Source of the DNA: Polaromonas sp. | GTDB taxonomy: Bacteria > Pseudomonadota > Gammaproteobacteria > Burkholderiales > Burkholderiaceae_C | Direction of reading: 5' to 3' | NCBI GenBank assembly: GCA_030654695.1 | Contig: JAURWY010000026.1 | Location: forward strand, 93,427-157,426 | Length of the DNA stretch: 64,000 nucleotides | Shown here: positions 16,713 to 24,953 of the stretch, one piece after another | Layout: every line of letters begins with the position of its first letter | Numbering within the stretch: position 1 is the first letter of the stretch | The notes under the pieces: generated by a model | Seen by the model: only the letters and a program-made list of their open reading frames with translations | Database searches by the model: none | Told to the model about the DNA's origin: nothing | Made by a program: the position numbers and the translations under genes

Positions 16713-17683
16713 AAATCCAGGACCAGTTCCGCGCTGGTGGCGCGCGACACGCAGACCATGATGTGGCTGGATTTTTCGTTCTCGCTCAGCACCATGTCGC
16801 GGTGCTCGGCATCCCCTGCGAGCAAGCCTGTTCGGCAAGATCCGCAGGTGCCGCTTTCGCATGAACTTGGCACCGCGTGGCCTGCTGCCCGCAAGGCCTG
16901 CAAGATAGATTGCTCTGCGCTCACAGCCACAGTGGCACCGCTTTTTTGCAAGCGCACGTTGAAGGCGGTATTGGTCGCATGGGTGCTGGCATCGACACCA
17001 AAGCTTTCAAAGTGGACGGCCCCAGATGGCCAGTGTCCCGACATGTCGGCGACGGTGTCCATCAAACCGCGCGGGCCGCAGCAGTAAACGTGCGCCTGGG
17101 TCGGCGTTTCGAACACTGGCCAAAAATCAAGGGCTTGGTGGATGTCGCCGTGGTCATGATGGATTTGGACATGGGCGGCGAAATCATCGCTGTTGAGCTC
17201 TGATAAAAACGCTGTACTGTCCGCGTCACGTGTGCAGTAGATCAACTTAAACGCTGTGTTGCCTTGGCTTTTCAGGTGCCGCATCATTGCCAAAATGGGC
17301 GTGATGCCAATGCCGCCCGCCACAAACAAAAAACGGGTGGCACGTGGATGCAGTTCGAAATTGTTGCGGGGTGCGCTCACGGGCAACAGGTCGCCAAGGT
17401 GCACATCGTCGGCCATGCTGATCGAGCCGCCTCGACCGCCGCGGTCGCGTTTCACAGCGATCTGATAAAGACTGGTGTCTGCCGGATGGCTGCACAGGGA
17501 GTAGTTGCGCCGTGCACCATTCGGCACTTGCACGGTCAAGTGAGCGCCGGCTGTGAAGGCGGGTAAGTCTTGGCCGTCAGGGCTGCGCAACTCGAACAGG
17601 TCAATGTCGCTGGTCAGCGCTTCTTTTCGGACAACCTGCAGATTGACAAACGTCACATCCGCCACAGGGTTAACGAGCATCAT
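16709..17683 (-). CDS. Phthalate dioxygenase reductase-type protein (FMN, NAD and 2Fe-2S domains)
   Basis: Electron donor for a Rieske oxygenase. The 324 residues follow the class IA order: FMN domain with GARRNYSLCS, NAD domain with FVAGGIGITPILAMMRHL, and a C-terminal plant-type ferredoxin with C-x4-C-x2-C in SCESGTCGSCRTG and the fourth Cys in HIMVCVSRA. This order matches PDR (OphA1/Pht2) and VanB. I start at the ATG at 17683, which is preceded by AAGGGA; 17680 is also possible. It is divergent from the oxygenase gene and begins the leftward operon. Its expected partner is the oxygenase at 17827. Confidence 0.88.
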   Translation of the reverse strand: MMLVNPVADVTFVNLQVVRKEALTSDIDLFELRSPDGQDLPAFTAGAHLTVQVPNGARRNYSLCSHPADTSLYQIAVKRDRGGRGGSISMADDVHLGDLLPVSAPRNNFELHPRATRFLFVAGGIGITPILAMMRHLKSQGNTAFKLIYCTRDADSTAFLSELNSDDFAAHVQIHHDHGDIHQALDFWPVFETPTQAHVYCCGPRGLMDTVADMSGHWPSGAVHFESFGVDASTHATNTAFNVRLQKSGATVAVSAEQSILQALRAAGHAVPSSCESGTCGSCRTGLLAGDAEHRDMVLSENEKSSHIMVCVSRATSAELVLDL

Positions 17684-17721
17684 GATTTCCCTTGAATTTT
17701 CTTGACAATTTTGCCGCCTAC

Positions 17722-17751
17722 GAATAATCTTAGCCACCTAAGAATAATCTT
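17722..17751. promoter_or_regulatory. Putative operator in the divergent phthalate-type promoter region
   Basis: GAATAATCTT occurs twice in direct repeat, starting at 17722 and 17742, exactly 20 bp apart (two helical turns). The copies frame an inverted repeat AATCTTAG-CCAC-CTAAGAAT (17726-17745, 7 of 8 positions symmetric). A TTGACA (17703-17708) lies just upstream on the plus strand. The likely ligand is the clustered MarR protein. Confidence 0.5.
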
Positions 17752-17826
17752 CTTGTTTCAAATCTGCAAGCAGTTTTGATGACGCCGCCAAAGGCTTCAT
17801 CTCACTGCGCTCGAAAGATATTTCAC

Positions 17827-19092
17827 ATGTTGACCCACGAAGAAAATGACTTGTTGTGCCGGGTTGAAGGCCAGGCTCCCATGGGACAGTTGATGCGCCG
17901 CCACTGGACCCCTGTGTGCCTGATTGAAGAAGTCAGCGAACCCGATGGCACGCCCATCAAGGCGCAGCTGTTTGGAGAAGACTTGGTGGTGTTTCGCGAC
18001 ACCAACGGCCGCGTCGGCGTGATGGACGAATACTGTCCGCACCGCCGAGCCTCGCTGGTGTTCGGTCGCAACGAAGACTGTGGTCTGCGCTGTCTCTACC
18101 ACGGCTGGAAGATGGACGTTGAGGGTAACGTGCTTGAAATGGTCTCTGAACCCGCCGCCAGCGGCATGGCGCAAAAAGTCAAGCACTTGGCCTATCCAAC
18201 AAAAGAGTGGGGCAGTTTTGTTTGGGCCTACATGGGTCCGCCAGAAACGCAGCCAGAATTTGTTCCACCCGCCTGGGCGCCGACGGCCGACACGCAAGTC
18301 ACGGTGGCCAAGGCGATCATCCCGTGCAATTGGGCGCAGATTCTAGAAGGGGCCATCGACTCGGCCCACAGCTCCAGCCTGCATTCCTCCGACATGGTGC
18401 CCGCCCGCGTCGACTCCGCCCAAGCCACCGACACCACGTGGTTGCGACCCTCGACTGACAAGGCGCCGCGGTTGCAGATTGAGCGCACTGCATACGGTTT
18501 TCGCTACGCGGCCATTCGCCGTCCGATCACCCAAGCCGCGGTCAACGACTACGTCCGTGCGACAGTGTTTGTGGCCCCTGCCACGGCCTTGATCCCACCG
18601 AACAACTTGTACAACGTAGCCAACATCAACGTGCCCATGGACGACACCCACACGGCGTTTTATTTCATCGCTTGGGGGCCGGCAACGACAACGCCAGATA
18701 CCGCTGCTTGGCGCCAATTTTTGGGTCAGCAAATAGGGGTCGACCTGGATGACACCTACAGGCCGCTGCGCAATCGCGATAACCACTTCTGGCAAGATCG
18801 CGCAGCCATGAAAGCCGGTAACTTCACCGGCATCACCGGCTTTCCGAATCAAGACATTGCGATGTGGGTCACCATGGGGCCGATCGCTGACCGCACCCAC
18901 GACCGCTTGGGTGCCAGTGACCAGGCAATCGTTGAGTTTCGGCGGCAAATGCTGCAAGCGGTGAAGTCCTTTCAGGCTGGCGGGCCGGCCATTGGCACCG
19001 GTGACGAGCGTATCCCCGCCACTGTCTGCGCCTTCCAAGCGATTGTTCCCAAGACAACGGACTGGCGCGCTTTTGCCGCAGCTCATGTGTAA
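17827..19092 (+). CDS. Rieske aromatic-ring oxygenase, phthalate 4,5-dioxygenase type
   Basis: Oxygenase component of 421 residues. The N-terminus MLTHEEND and the following MGQLMRRHWTPVCL resemble phthalate dioxygenase (OphA2/Pht3) as I remember it. The Rieske [2Fe-2S] ligands are CPH in YCPHRRASLVFGRNED and CLYH in RCLYHGWKM; the mononuclear iron site is DSAHSSSLH. The product is cytoplasmic, an alpha-only oxygenase served by the divergent reductase. With the dehydrogenase and decarboxylase it would convert phthalate to protocatechuate. The substrate could instead be a related aryl carboxylate, since this family is broad. I use the ATG at 17827, where homologues start; the frame is open 17 codons earlier. 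Confidence 0.87.
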   Translation: MLTHEENDLLCRVEGQAPMGQLMRRHWTPVCLIEEVSEPDGTPIKAQLFGEDLVVFRDTNGRVGVMDEYCPHRRASLVFGRNEDCGLRCLYHGWKMDVEGNVLEMVSEPAASGMAQKVKHLAYPTKEWGSFVWAYMGPPETQPEFVPPAWAPTADTQVTVAKAIIPCNWAQILEGAIDSAHSSSLHSSDMVPARVDSAQATDTTWLRPSTDKAPRLQIERTAYGFRYAAIRRPITQAAVNDYVRATVFVAPATALIPPNNLYNVANINVPMDDTHTAFYFIAWGPATTTPDTAAWRQFLGQQIGVDLDDTYRPLRNRDNHFWQDRAAMKAGNFTGITGFPNQDIAMWVTMGPIADRTHDRLGASDQAIVEFRRQMLQAVKSFQAGGPAIGTGDERIPATVCAFQAIVPKTTDWRAFAAAHV

Positions 19093-19138
19093 ATTTTTCG
19101 ACCATTGAATTTAAACAAAATCTACAGGAGACATTTTC

Positions 19139-20122
19139 ATGAAACAACGTCGTCATTATTTGTTCGCAACTGCTCTGCTGGCCGCCGGTGCAGTGGCTCT
19201 GCCTATGCTGTCCAGTGCGCAGAGTGGCTACCCGAACAAACCCATGAAGTTTGTGGTGCCCTATGCGGCGGGTGGTCTGCCTGATACGGTCGCTCGCATT
19301 TTCGCGCAGCGTCTCGGTGACAAGCTGGGGCAGTCTGTTGTCGTCGACAACCGGCCAGGTGCTAACGGCGTGGTGGCGGCGAACGCACTCGCCAGCGCCC
19401 CTAAAGATGGCTACACCTTCCTCGTGACCGATGGTTCGATGTTCTCCATCAACCCGGCCATTTACAAGAGCTTGAGCTATGACTACAAGCGCGACTTCGT
19501 GCCCGTCTCTCTGGCCGCGCGTGCGCCCTTGTACCTGGCTGTCCACCCGAAGGTGCCGGCCAATAGTTTGCAAGAGTTCATCGCATTGGCCAAAGCCAAA
19601 CCCGGCACCCTCAATTACGGTTCTTCCGGTATCGGCAGCACGCACCATTTAACGATGGAAGCCCTGAAGGCCACGTTGGGCCTGCAACTGACCCATGTGC
19701 CGTTCAAAGGTTCTGGCCAGTCGGTGCCGGCCTTGATCGGAGGGCAGGTGGACGTGCTGTTTTCTGCACTCCCTTCGTTGTCAGGCTTTGTTAAATCCGG
19801 ACAGGTCAAGTTGATTGCGACCAATTCGGCCCAGCGCTCTGCGCAAGAGCCCAACGTGCCTGCTATTGCAGAAATCATCCCTGGTTTTGACTTCGCGCCG
19901 ATTGTCGGTGTGCTGGCCGCGACCGGCACACCTGCCAGTGTGATCGAACGCATCAGTCTTGAGATGGCCCAGATCGCCAAAATGCCCGAGGTCATCCTGA
20001 CCTTGAACAATGCGGGCATAGACCCCATTGGCAGCAGCCCCGCAGACTACAACAAAGCCATCTTGGGCGAAAACGAACGACTGTCCAAGGCCATCATTGC
20101 CGCCGGCATGAAATCTGATTAA
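19139..20122 (+). CDS. Bug/TctC-family periplasmic solute receptor
   Basis: A 327-residue exported binding protein of the tripartite tricarboxylate (TctC) family. Residues 1-27 are a signal peptide ending ...MLSSAQS; the mature part has the Bug hallmark YPNKPMKFVVPYAAGGLPD, the ligand loop with FLVTDGSM, and GSSGIGSTHHL. CAGGAG precedes the ATG. Placed between the Rieske oxygenase and the decarboxylase, it probably captures the aromatic acid degraded by the cluster, as TphC and IphC do for terephthalate and isophthalate. No TctA/TctB permease lies in the window, so it must use an unlinked permease or act as a sensor. Confidence 0.9.
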   Translation: MKQRRHYLFATALLAAGAVALPMLSSAQSGYPNKPMKFVVPYAAGGLPDTVARIFAQRLGDKLGQSVVVDNRPGANGVVAANALASAPKDGYTFLVTDGSMFSINPAIYKSLSYDYKRDFVPVSLAARAPLYLAVHPKVPANSLQEFIALAKAKPGTLNYGSSGIGSTHHLTMEALKATLGLQLTHVPFKGSGQSVPALIGGQVDVLFSALPSLSGFVKSGQVKLIATNSAQRSAQEPNVPAIAEIIPGFDFAPIVGVLAATGTPASVIERISLEMAQIAKMPEVILTLNNAGIDPIGSSPADYNKAILGENERLSKAIIAAGMKSD

Positions 20123-20134
20123 CCAAACACCTAC

Positions 20135-21127
20135 ATGTCCAAGCTCAAACTGACTTTCGGCTGCTGGAACTACGACCGCACCCGTGCCCTCATGGACGGC
20201 AGCGTGCAACCAGACGGCATTGACCTGAACTACCTCAACATGCCTGTTGAGGAAACTTTCTTTCGCATGCTGCGGCATAAGGAATTTGATGTGGCCGAGA
20301 TGTCGCTCTCGTCTTACACCGTGTCGATGTTCAATCCGGCGCGGCCATTCGTGGCCATCCCTGTTTTTCCTTCGCGGTTTTTCAGGCATTCCTGCATTTA
20401 CGTCAACGCCAAATCTGGTATTCGTGAAGCCAAAGACCTGATCGGAAAACGCGTTGGAAACCCGGAATACCAGATGACCGCCCCGGTCTGGATTCGCGGT
20501 ATTTTGTCCGACCACTACGGCGTGCCGGTCGACAGTGTGAGTTACTTCACCGGTGGTGAAGAAGAGCCCGGTCGCTCTGAAAAAATCCAGCTCGACCTGC
20601 CGCCCAACATCAAAGTTGAGCGCATTGGCCCTGACCAAACATTGGCGCAAATGCTGCTCGATGGTGAGATTGATGCGCTCTACACCGCCCGCATGCCGTC
20701 GAGCTTTTTGAAAGGCGGCGGCAAGGTTGTGCGCTTGTTTGAAGACTACGAACAAGTCGAGCGTAATTACTTCAAAGAAACCAAGATGTTTCCGATCATG
20801 CACACGGTGGCGATTCGCCGCGATGTGTACGAGGCGAATCCCTGGGTGGCTCGCTCCATGATGAAGGCGCTCGAAGAATCGCAACGCCGTACCTACGAAG
20901 ACCTCTACGAAACAGCGGCGCTCAAGGTCATGTTGCCATGGCTCACGTCGCACGTCGAGCAGGTCAAGCGTGAGATGGGCGAAGACTTCTGGCCGTATGG
21001 CTTCGAAAAGAACGAAGAAACCTTGCGGACCTTTTTGCGCTACTCCTACGAGCAAGGCCTTTCAAAACGCTTGCTCGAGCCGCGTGACCTGTTTGCCCCT
21101 GAGTCGCTAGAAGCCTTCAAAATTTGA
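20135..21127 (+). CDS. 4,5-dihydroxyphthalate decarboxylase-like protein
   Basis: A 330-residue protein of the Pht5/OphC family, which has a periplasmic-binding-protein fold but works as a cytoplasmic decarboxylase giving protocatechuate. The product has no signal peptide, in line with an enzyme. Recognisable segments are YDRTRALMDGSVQPDGIDL, EFDVAEMSLSSYTVSMF, FVAIPVFPSRFFRHSCIYVN and VGNPEYQMTAPVWIRGIL. It starts 12 bp after the Bug gene and ends 18 bp before the DMT transporter. Members of this family are sometimes annotated as ABC substrate-binding proteins; the catabolic neighbours favour the decarboxylase. Confidence 0.82.
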   Translation: MSKLKLTFGCWNYDRTRALMDGSVQPDGIDLNYLNMPVEETFFRMLRHKEFDVAEMSLSSYTVSMFNPARPFVAIPVFPSRFFRHSCIYVNAKSGIREAKDLIGKRVGNPEYQMTAPVWIRGILSDHYGVPVDSVSYFTGGEEEPGRSEKIQLDLPPNIKVERIGPDQTLAQMLLDGEIDALYTARMPSSFLKGGGKVVRLFEDYEQVERNYFKETKMFPIMHTVAIRRDVYEANPWVARSMMKALEESQRRTYEDLYETAALKVMLPWLTSHVEQVKREMGEDFWPYGFEKNEETLRTFLRYSYEQGLSKRLLEPRDLFAPESLEAFKI

Positions 21128-21145
21128 GCTTGGACTTGCGTCCGT

Positions 21146-22087
21146 ATGTCTGAAACGTTTTTAGGGTATGGCCTGTCGGTGGGCGCGTTGTTGCTTTTTT
21201 CCGCCAGTATCTTGCTCACCAACGTGGCCGTCAGTCGCATCAATCTGGGACTGGGTTTTTTGGTGGCAACGCTGGTCAACGTCGGGTTTGCCGCGTTGAC
21301 GCTGGCTGTGGAGTTTGCGCTCCGGTCGGATGACTTTCAATGGAACACGCCGGCCTTTTTGTTGTTCGCTGCTGCAGGCGGATTTGCAACGTATCTGGGT
21401 CGCTGGTTTTTTTATGAATCGGTGGTGCGTTTTGGACCTTCACGGGCCAGTATTTTTCAAGCCAGCAGCCCCTTGTTCACAGCCATCATGGCTTGGTTGT
21501 TTCTGGATGAACGCCTGAGTTGGGCGATTGCCAGCGGCATGCTGATGACACTCTGCGGGTTGGTGCTGGTCAGTTATAAACCCGGCGTGGCGCCTGTTGT
21601 CGGGGCTGCTGTTGCTTTGCCCGCGACGCTGGTGACCTATCGCGAGCGCTTGCTGCGGTCGGTCTTTTTGCTTGGTCTGAGCTGCTCTATGGCCTATGCC
21701 ATCAGCAATGTTTTGCGCGGCTCTGCGATCCGGATCTGGAACGAACCTGTGGTTGGCGCCTTGAGCGGCGCTGTGTTTGGGCTGACCCTGCACCTGTTGT
21801 TCAGCGTGAAAAAAAAGGGCCTTTTTTCAAGCTGGCGTTCTGCAGACAGAACGGGGATTTGGCTGTTTGCATTGATCGGTGTGTGCAACATCTTGGGCCA
21901 AATGGGGATGATCGCCGCCATGCGCTACATTCCGCTGTCGGTCGCGGCACTGATGACGCTGTGCACCCCGATATTGGTATTTCCTCTCAGTCATCTATTG
22001 TTCAAAGGCAAAGATGACATCACGCTCAGCACGCTGCTGGGCAGCGGCTTGAGCTTGATAGGAATTGTCGTCATCGTTTTTCGATGA
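21146..22087 (+). CDS. EamA/DMT-family transporter in the phthalate-type cluster
   Basis: A 313-residue inner-membrane protein with two EamA repeats and about ten helices (LSVGALLLFSASILLTNVAV at the start, GLSLIGIVVIVF at the end). The sequence FFYESVVRFGPSRASIFQAS is the conserved first-repeat signature. It lies 18 bp after the decarboxylase gene and 41 bp before the next receptor gene, so it is part of the operon. It may export a pathway intermediate or import substrate; DMT proteins are mainly exporters. Confidence 0.82.
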   Translation: MSETFLGYGLSVGALLLFSASILLTNVAVSRINLGLGFLVATLVNVGFAALTLAVEFALRSDDFQWNTPAFLLFAAAGGFATYLGRWFFYESVVRFGPSRASIFQASSPLFTAIMAWLFLDERLSWAIASGMLMTLCGLVLVSYKPGVAPVVGAAVALPATLVTYRERLLRSVFLLGLSCSMAYAISNVLRGSAIRIWNEPVVGALSGAVFGLTLHLLFSVKKKGLFSSWRSADRTGIWLFALIGVCNILGQMGMIAAMRYIPLSVAALMTLCTPILVFPLSHLLFKGKDDITLSTLLGSGLSLIGIVVIVFR

Positions 22088-22128
22088 CGGGTATTGGCGC
22101 ATCACTAACTAAAGAATGGAGACAAACC

Positions 22129-23103
22129 ATGAACATGCATCGTCACACTTGGATCACTGCCACTTTTACCGCCTTGGCTTTGCTGGGGGCCTCTGCGCAC
22201 GCTCAGGATTACCCGGTTAAACCCATCCGCATCGTCGTCCCTCTGCCACCGGGCGGTTCTAACGACGTGCTGGCTCGCATCTTGGCGCAAAAAATGTCGG
22301 AGTCATTTGGCCAGCCCGTGATCGTTGAAAACAAGCCTGGGGCAGCTGGCAATATTTCAACCGACTTCATGGCCAAAGCAGACGGCGATGGTTACACCAT
22401 TGCCATTGCGCCGAACCAAACGGTCGCCGTCAACCCGGTGCTGTATCCCAAGCTGCCTTTCGATGTCATCAAAGACTTGCAAGGCATCTCCATGCTGGGT
22501 CGGGTGCCGATGGTGCTGGTGGTCTCGCCCAAAGTCACGGCCACCACCGTCGCAGAACTGATCGCCCAAGCCAAAGCCAATCCGGATAAATTTTCGTATG
22601 CTTCTGCGGGTTCTGGCAGCCCTCAGCACATGGCCGCGGAGGTCTTCAAGTCCATGACTGGGACCAAGCTGGTGCACATTCCGTACAAGGGCTCAGCGCC
22701 CGCGCTGGTCGATGTGCTGGGTGGCACGGTCGACGTCATGTTCTGTCCTATCAACTCCGCGCTGCCCCACATTCGCAGCGGCAAACTGCGTGCACTGGGT
22801 AGCACAGGTACTCAGCGGCTGGAGCTGTTGCCCCAACTGCCGACGGTGGCAGAGACCGTCCCGAACTACGAAAGCGACATTTGGATTGGCATGATTGCGC
22901 CCGCCAAAACGCCGGCCGCCATCATCAACAAGCTCAACGCCGAGCTTCGGCGTTCGCTGGCCCTGCCGGATGTGAAAAGCAAGCTGGCTGACCAAGGCAT
23001 TTACGCTGAAACCAGCACCGCTGCAGACTTCACCAAATTGATTGCGACCGACCAAAAACGTTGGGCAGCCGTCATCAAATTTGCCAACATCGTGCCGGAA
23101 TAA
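22129..23103 (+). CDS. Bug/TctC-family periplasmic solute receptor
   Basis: Second receptor of the cluster, 324 residues. The signal peptide spans about 1-25 (TATFTALALLGASAHAQ), followed by the Bug motif YPVKPIRIVVPLPPGGSND and the ligand-loop element YASAGSGSPQHMAAEVF. GGAG lies before the ATG at 22129, which I prefer to the earlier in-frame ATG at 22084 inside the transporter stop region. Its position directly before the ThDP enzyme suggests it binds the substrate of that branch, perhaps an aryl-glyoxylate; the ligand is not determined. Confidence 0.9.
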   Translation: MNMHRHTWITATFTALALLGASAHAQDYPVKPIRIVVPLPPGGSNDVLARILAQKMSESFGQPVIVENKPGAAGNISTDFMAKADGDGYTIAIAPNQTVAVNPVLYPKLPFDVIKDLQGISMLGRVPMVLVVSPKVTATTVAELIAQAKANPDKFSYASAGSGSPQHMAAEVFKSMTGTKLVHIPYKGSAPALVDVLGGTVDVMFCPINSALPHIRSGKLRALGSTGTQRLELLPQLPTVAETVPNYESDIWIGMIAPAKTPAAIINKLNAELRRSLALPDVKSKLADQGIYAETSTAADFTKLIATDQKRWAAVIKFANIVPE

Positions 23104-23138
23104 GCCAGCCGACCACAATCAATTGATCAGGAGATTTC

Positions 23139-24923
23139 ATGACCGTTCCCCTTGATGCCGCTGTGCGCCGCGACATTCCAAAACCTTCGGAACCGGACGA
23201 AACCGTTTGGGGCAGTGATGCGATCGCGGACATGCTGCGTGCCATGGATATTCCTTACGTGCTGCTCAATCCAGGCGCCAGTTTTCGCGGTCTGCATGAC
23301 AGTTTGGTCAACCACTTGGGTAACGAAAAGCCGCAGATGGTGGTGGTGTTGCACGAAGAACATGCGGTGGCCATCGCCCACGGTTACACCAAGGTCACCG
23401 GCAAACCACTGATCGCTATCTTGCACAGCAACGTGGGTTTGATGCATGGCTCGATGGCTATTTTTGACGCCTGGGTCGACCGTGTTCCGGTCATCGTCCT
23501 CGGGGCTACCGGACCGGTGGATGCGTCCAAGCGCCGCCCTTGGATCGACTGGATTCACACCGCGCAAGACCAAGCCGCCCTGGTTCGCAACTTCATCAAG
23601 TGGGATGCTCAACCGGCGTCTATTCCTTCCGCTCAAGAAGCTCTGTTGCGGGCCCGTCAAATCGCCACCACCGCGCCGCAGGGGCCGGTGTATGTTTGCT
23701 TTGATGCGGCGCTGCAGGAGTCCAAACTTTCTGCAACGCCGTCACTGCCAGATCCGGCGCGCTACCAGGCACCACCGCCTGCACGTCCGTCCGACGAAGT
23801 GGTGATCCAAGCCGCCGAGTGGCTGTCAAAAGCCAAGCGACCGGTCATTTTGATGGGCCGTGTGTCGCGTGACGAAAAGGGCTGGGCAGAGCGCCTTCAG
23901 TTGGCCGAAACCTTGAACGCCGAAGTGCTGACAGATTTGCGAGTGGGCGCTGCTTTCCCGACCGACCATGCTCTCCATGCAGCACCCAGCGGGGCTTTTC
24001 TCACGCCAGCCGCGCAAGCTGTGTTGCGTGAAGCCGATGTGGTTCTCAGCCTAGACTGGCTCGACCTGTCGGGTACGCTCAAGCAAGCTTGGGGCGAGGC
24101 CACCGTCGGCAGCAAGGTGATCCAGGTGTCGGTGGACCAGTACAGTCACAACGGTTGGAGCATGGACCACCAGGGTCTGCCGCCGGTAGATTTGTTTTTG
24201 CTGTGCGAGCCCGAGCCCGCCGTGACTTTGTTGAACCAACATGTGACGCCGCGCACCACACCGGCACCTGCCAAGCGCGTTGTCGCTGCTGCACCGGCGG
24301 CGGCTCCCGGCAGCATGACGGTCTCTACGCTTGCGGCTACTTTGCGCCGTGCCGTGGGTGACCAAAAGCTCTGCCTCATGCGCTTGCCGCTCAGTTGGAG
24401 CGGTGAGATGTGGGACTTCCGCCACCCTCTTGATTTTCTGGGCTACGACGGCGGTGGCGGCATTGGTTCCGGCCCCGGCATGTCGATTGGCTCGGCGCTC
24501 GCCCTCAAAGGGACCGACCGTTTGCCGGTGGCCGTGATTGGCGACGGCGACTACATGATGGGCGTCAACGCGCTGTGGACAGCCGCCAATGCGCGCATCC
24601 CCATGCTGGTGGTGGTCTGCAACAACCGCTCTTTCTTCAACGACGAATTGCATCAAGAGCGCGTGGCGCGGCAACGCAAACGTCCGGTTGAAAACCGCTG
24701 GATCGGTCAGCGCATCAGCAACCCTTCGCCAGACCTCGCCATGTTGGCACGCGGCCAGGGCCTGACAGGCATTGGCCCGTTGGAAGACGCCGTTGAGTTA
24801 GAGCGCGTGCTGGTGGACGCCATTGCGGCCGTCAAAAACGGCGAGACCGTGGTGATTGATGTCGTGGTGCAGACCGGCTACAGCCCCGCCATGACCGCCG
24901 GCCTGACCCGTTCGCAAGACTAA
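23139..24923 (+). CDS. Thiamine-diphosphate-dependent enzyme, candidate aryl-2-oxoacid decarboxylase
   Basis: A 594-residue member of the acetolactate synthase / benzoylformate decarboxylase superfamily. The N-terminal PYR domain has the activating glutamate in VVVLHEEHAVAIAHGYTK; a central domain follows (about 215-370); the C-terminal PP domain has the ThDP-Mg motif GDGDYMMGVNALWTAANARI ending in CNNRS. The following gene is an aldehyde dehydrogenase, a pairing that suits 2-oxoacid decarboxylation to an aldehyde and its oxidation. Within a phthalate-type cluster, phthalonate or benzoylformate would make chemical sense. Acetolactate synthase or another carboligase cannot be ruled out from sequence alone. 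Confidence 0.75.
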   Translation: MTVPLDAAVRRDIPKPSEPDETVWGSDAIADMLRAMDIPYVLLNPGASFRGLHDSLVNHLGNEKPQMVVVLHEEHAVAIAHGYTKVTGKPLIAILHSNVGLMHGSMAIFDAWVDRVPVIVLGATGPVDASKRRPWIDWIHTAQDQAALVRNFIKWDAQPASIPSAQEALLRARQIATTAPQGPVYVCFDAALQESKLSATPSLPDPARYQAPPPARPSDEVVIQAAEWLSKAKRPVILMGRVSRDEKGWAERLQLAETLNAEVLTDLRVGAAFPTDHALHAAPSGAFLTPAAQAVLREADVVLSLDWLDLSGTLKQAWGEATVGSKVIQVSVDQYSHNGWSMDHQGLPPVDLFLLCEPEPAVTLLNQHVTPRTTPAPAKRVVAAAPAAAPGSMTVSTLAATLRRAVGDQKLCLMRLPLSWSGEMWDFRHPLDFLGYDGGGGIGSGPGMSIGSALALKGTDRLPVAVIGDGDYMMGVNALWTAANARIPMLVVVCNNRSFFNDELHQERVARQRKRPVENRWIGQRISNPSPDLAMLARGQGLTGIGPLEDAVELERVLVDAIAAVKNGETVVIDVVVQTGYSPAMTAGLTRSQD

Positions 24924-24953
24924 TTTGTAGATTTAAATTTGGAGTTGCACTAC

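Noticed and set aside
19781..21055. A 424-codon minus-strand frame opposite the Bug receptor and decarboxylase-like gene
   Set aside because: Spans two unrelated plus-strand genes and shows no family motif.
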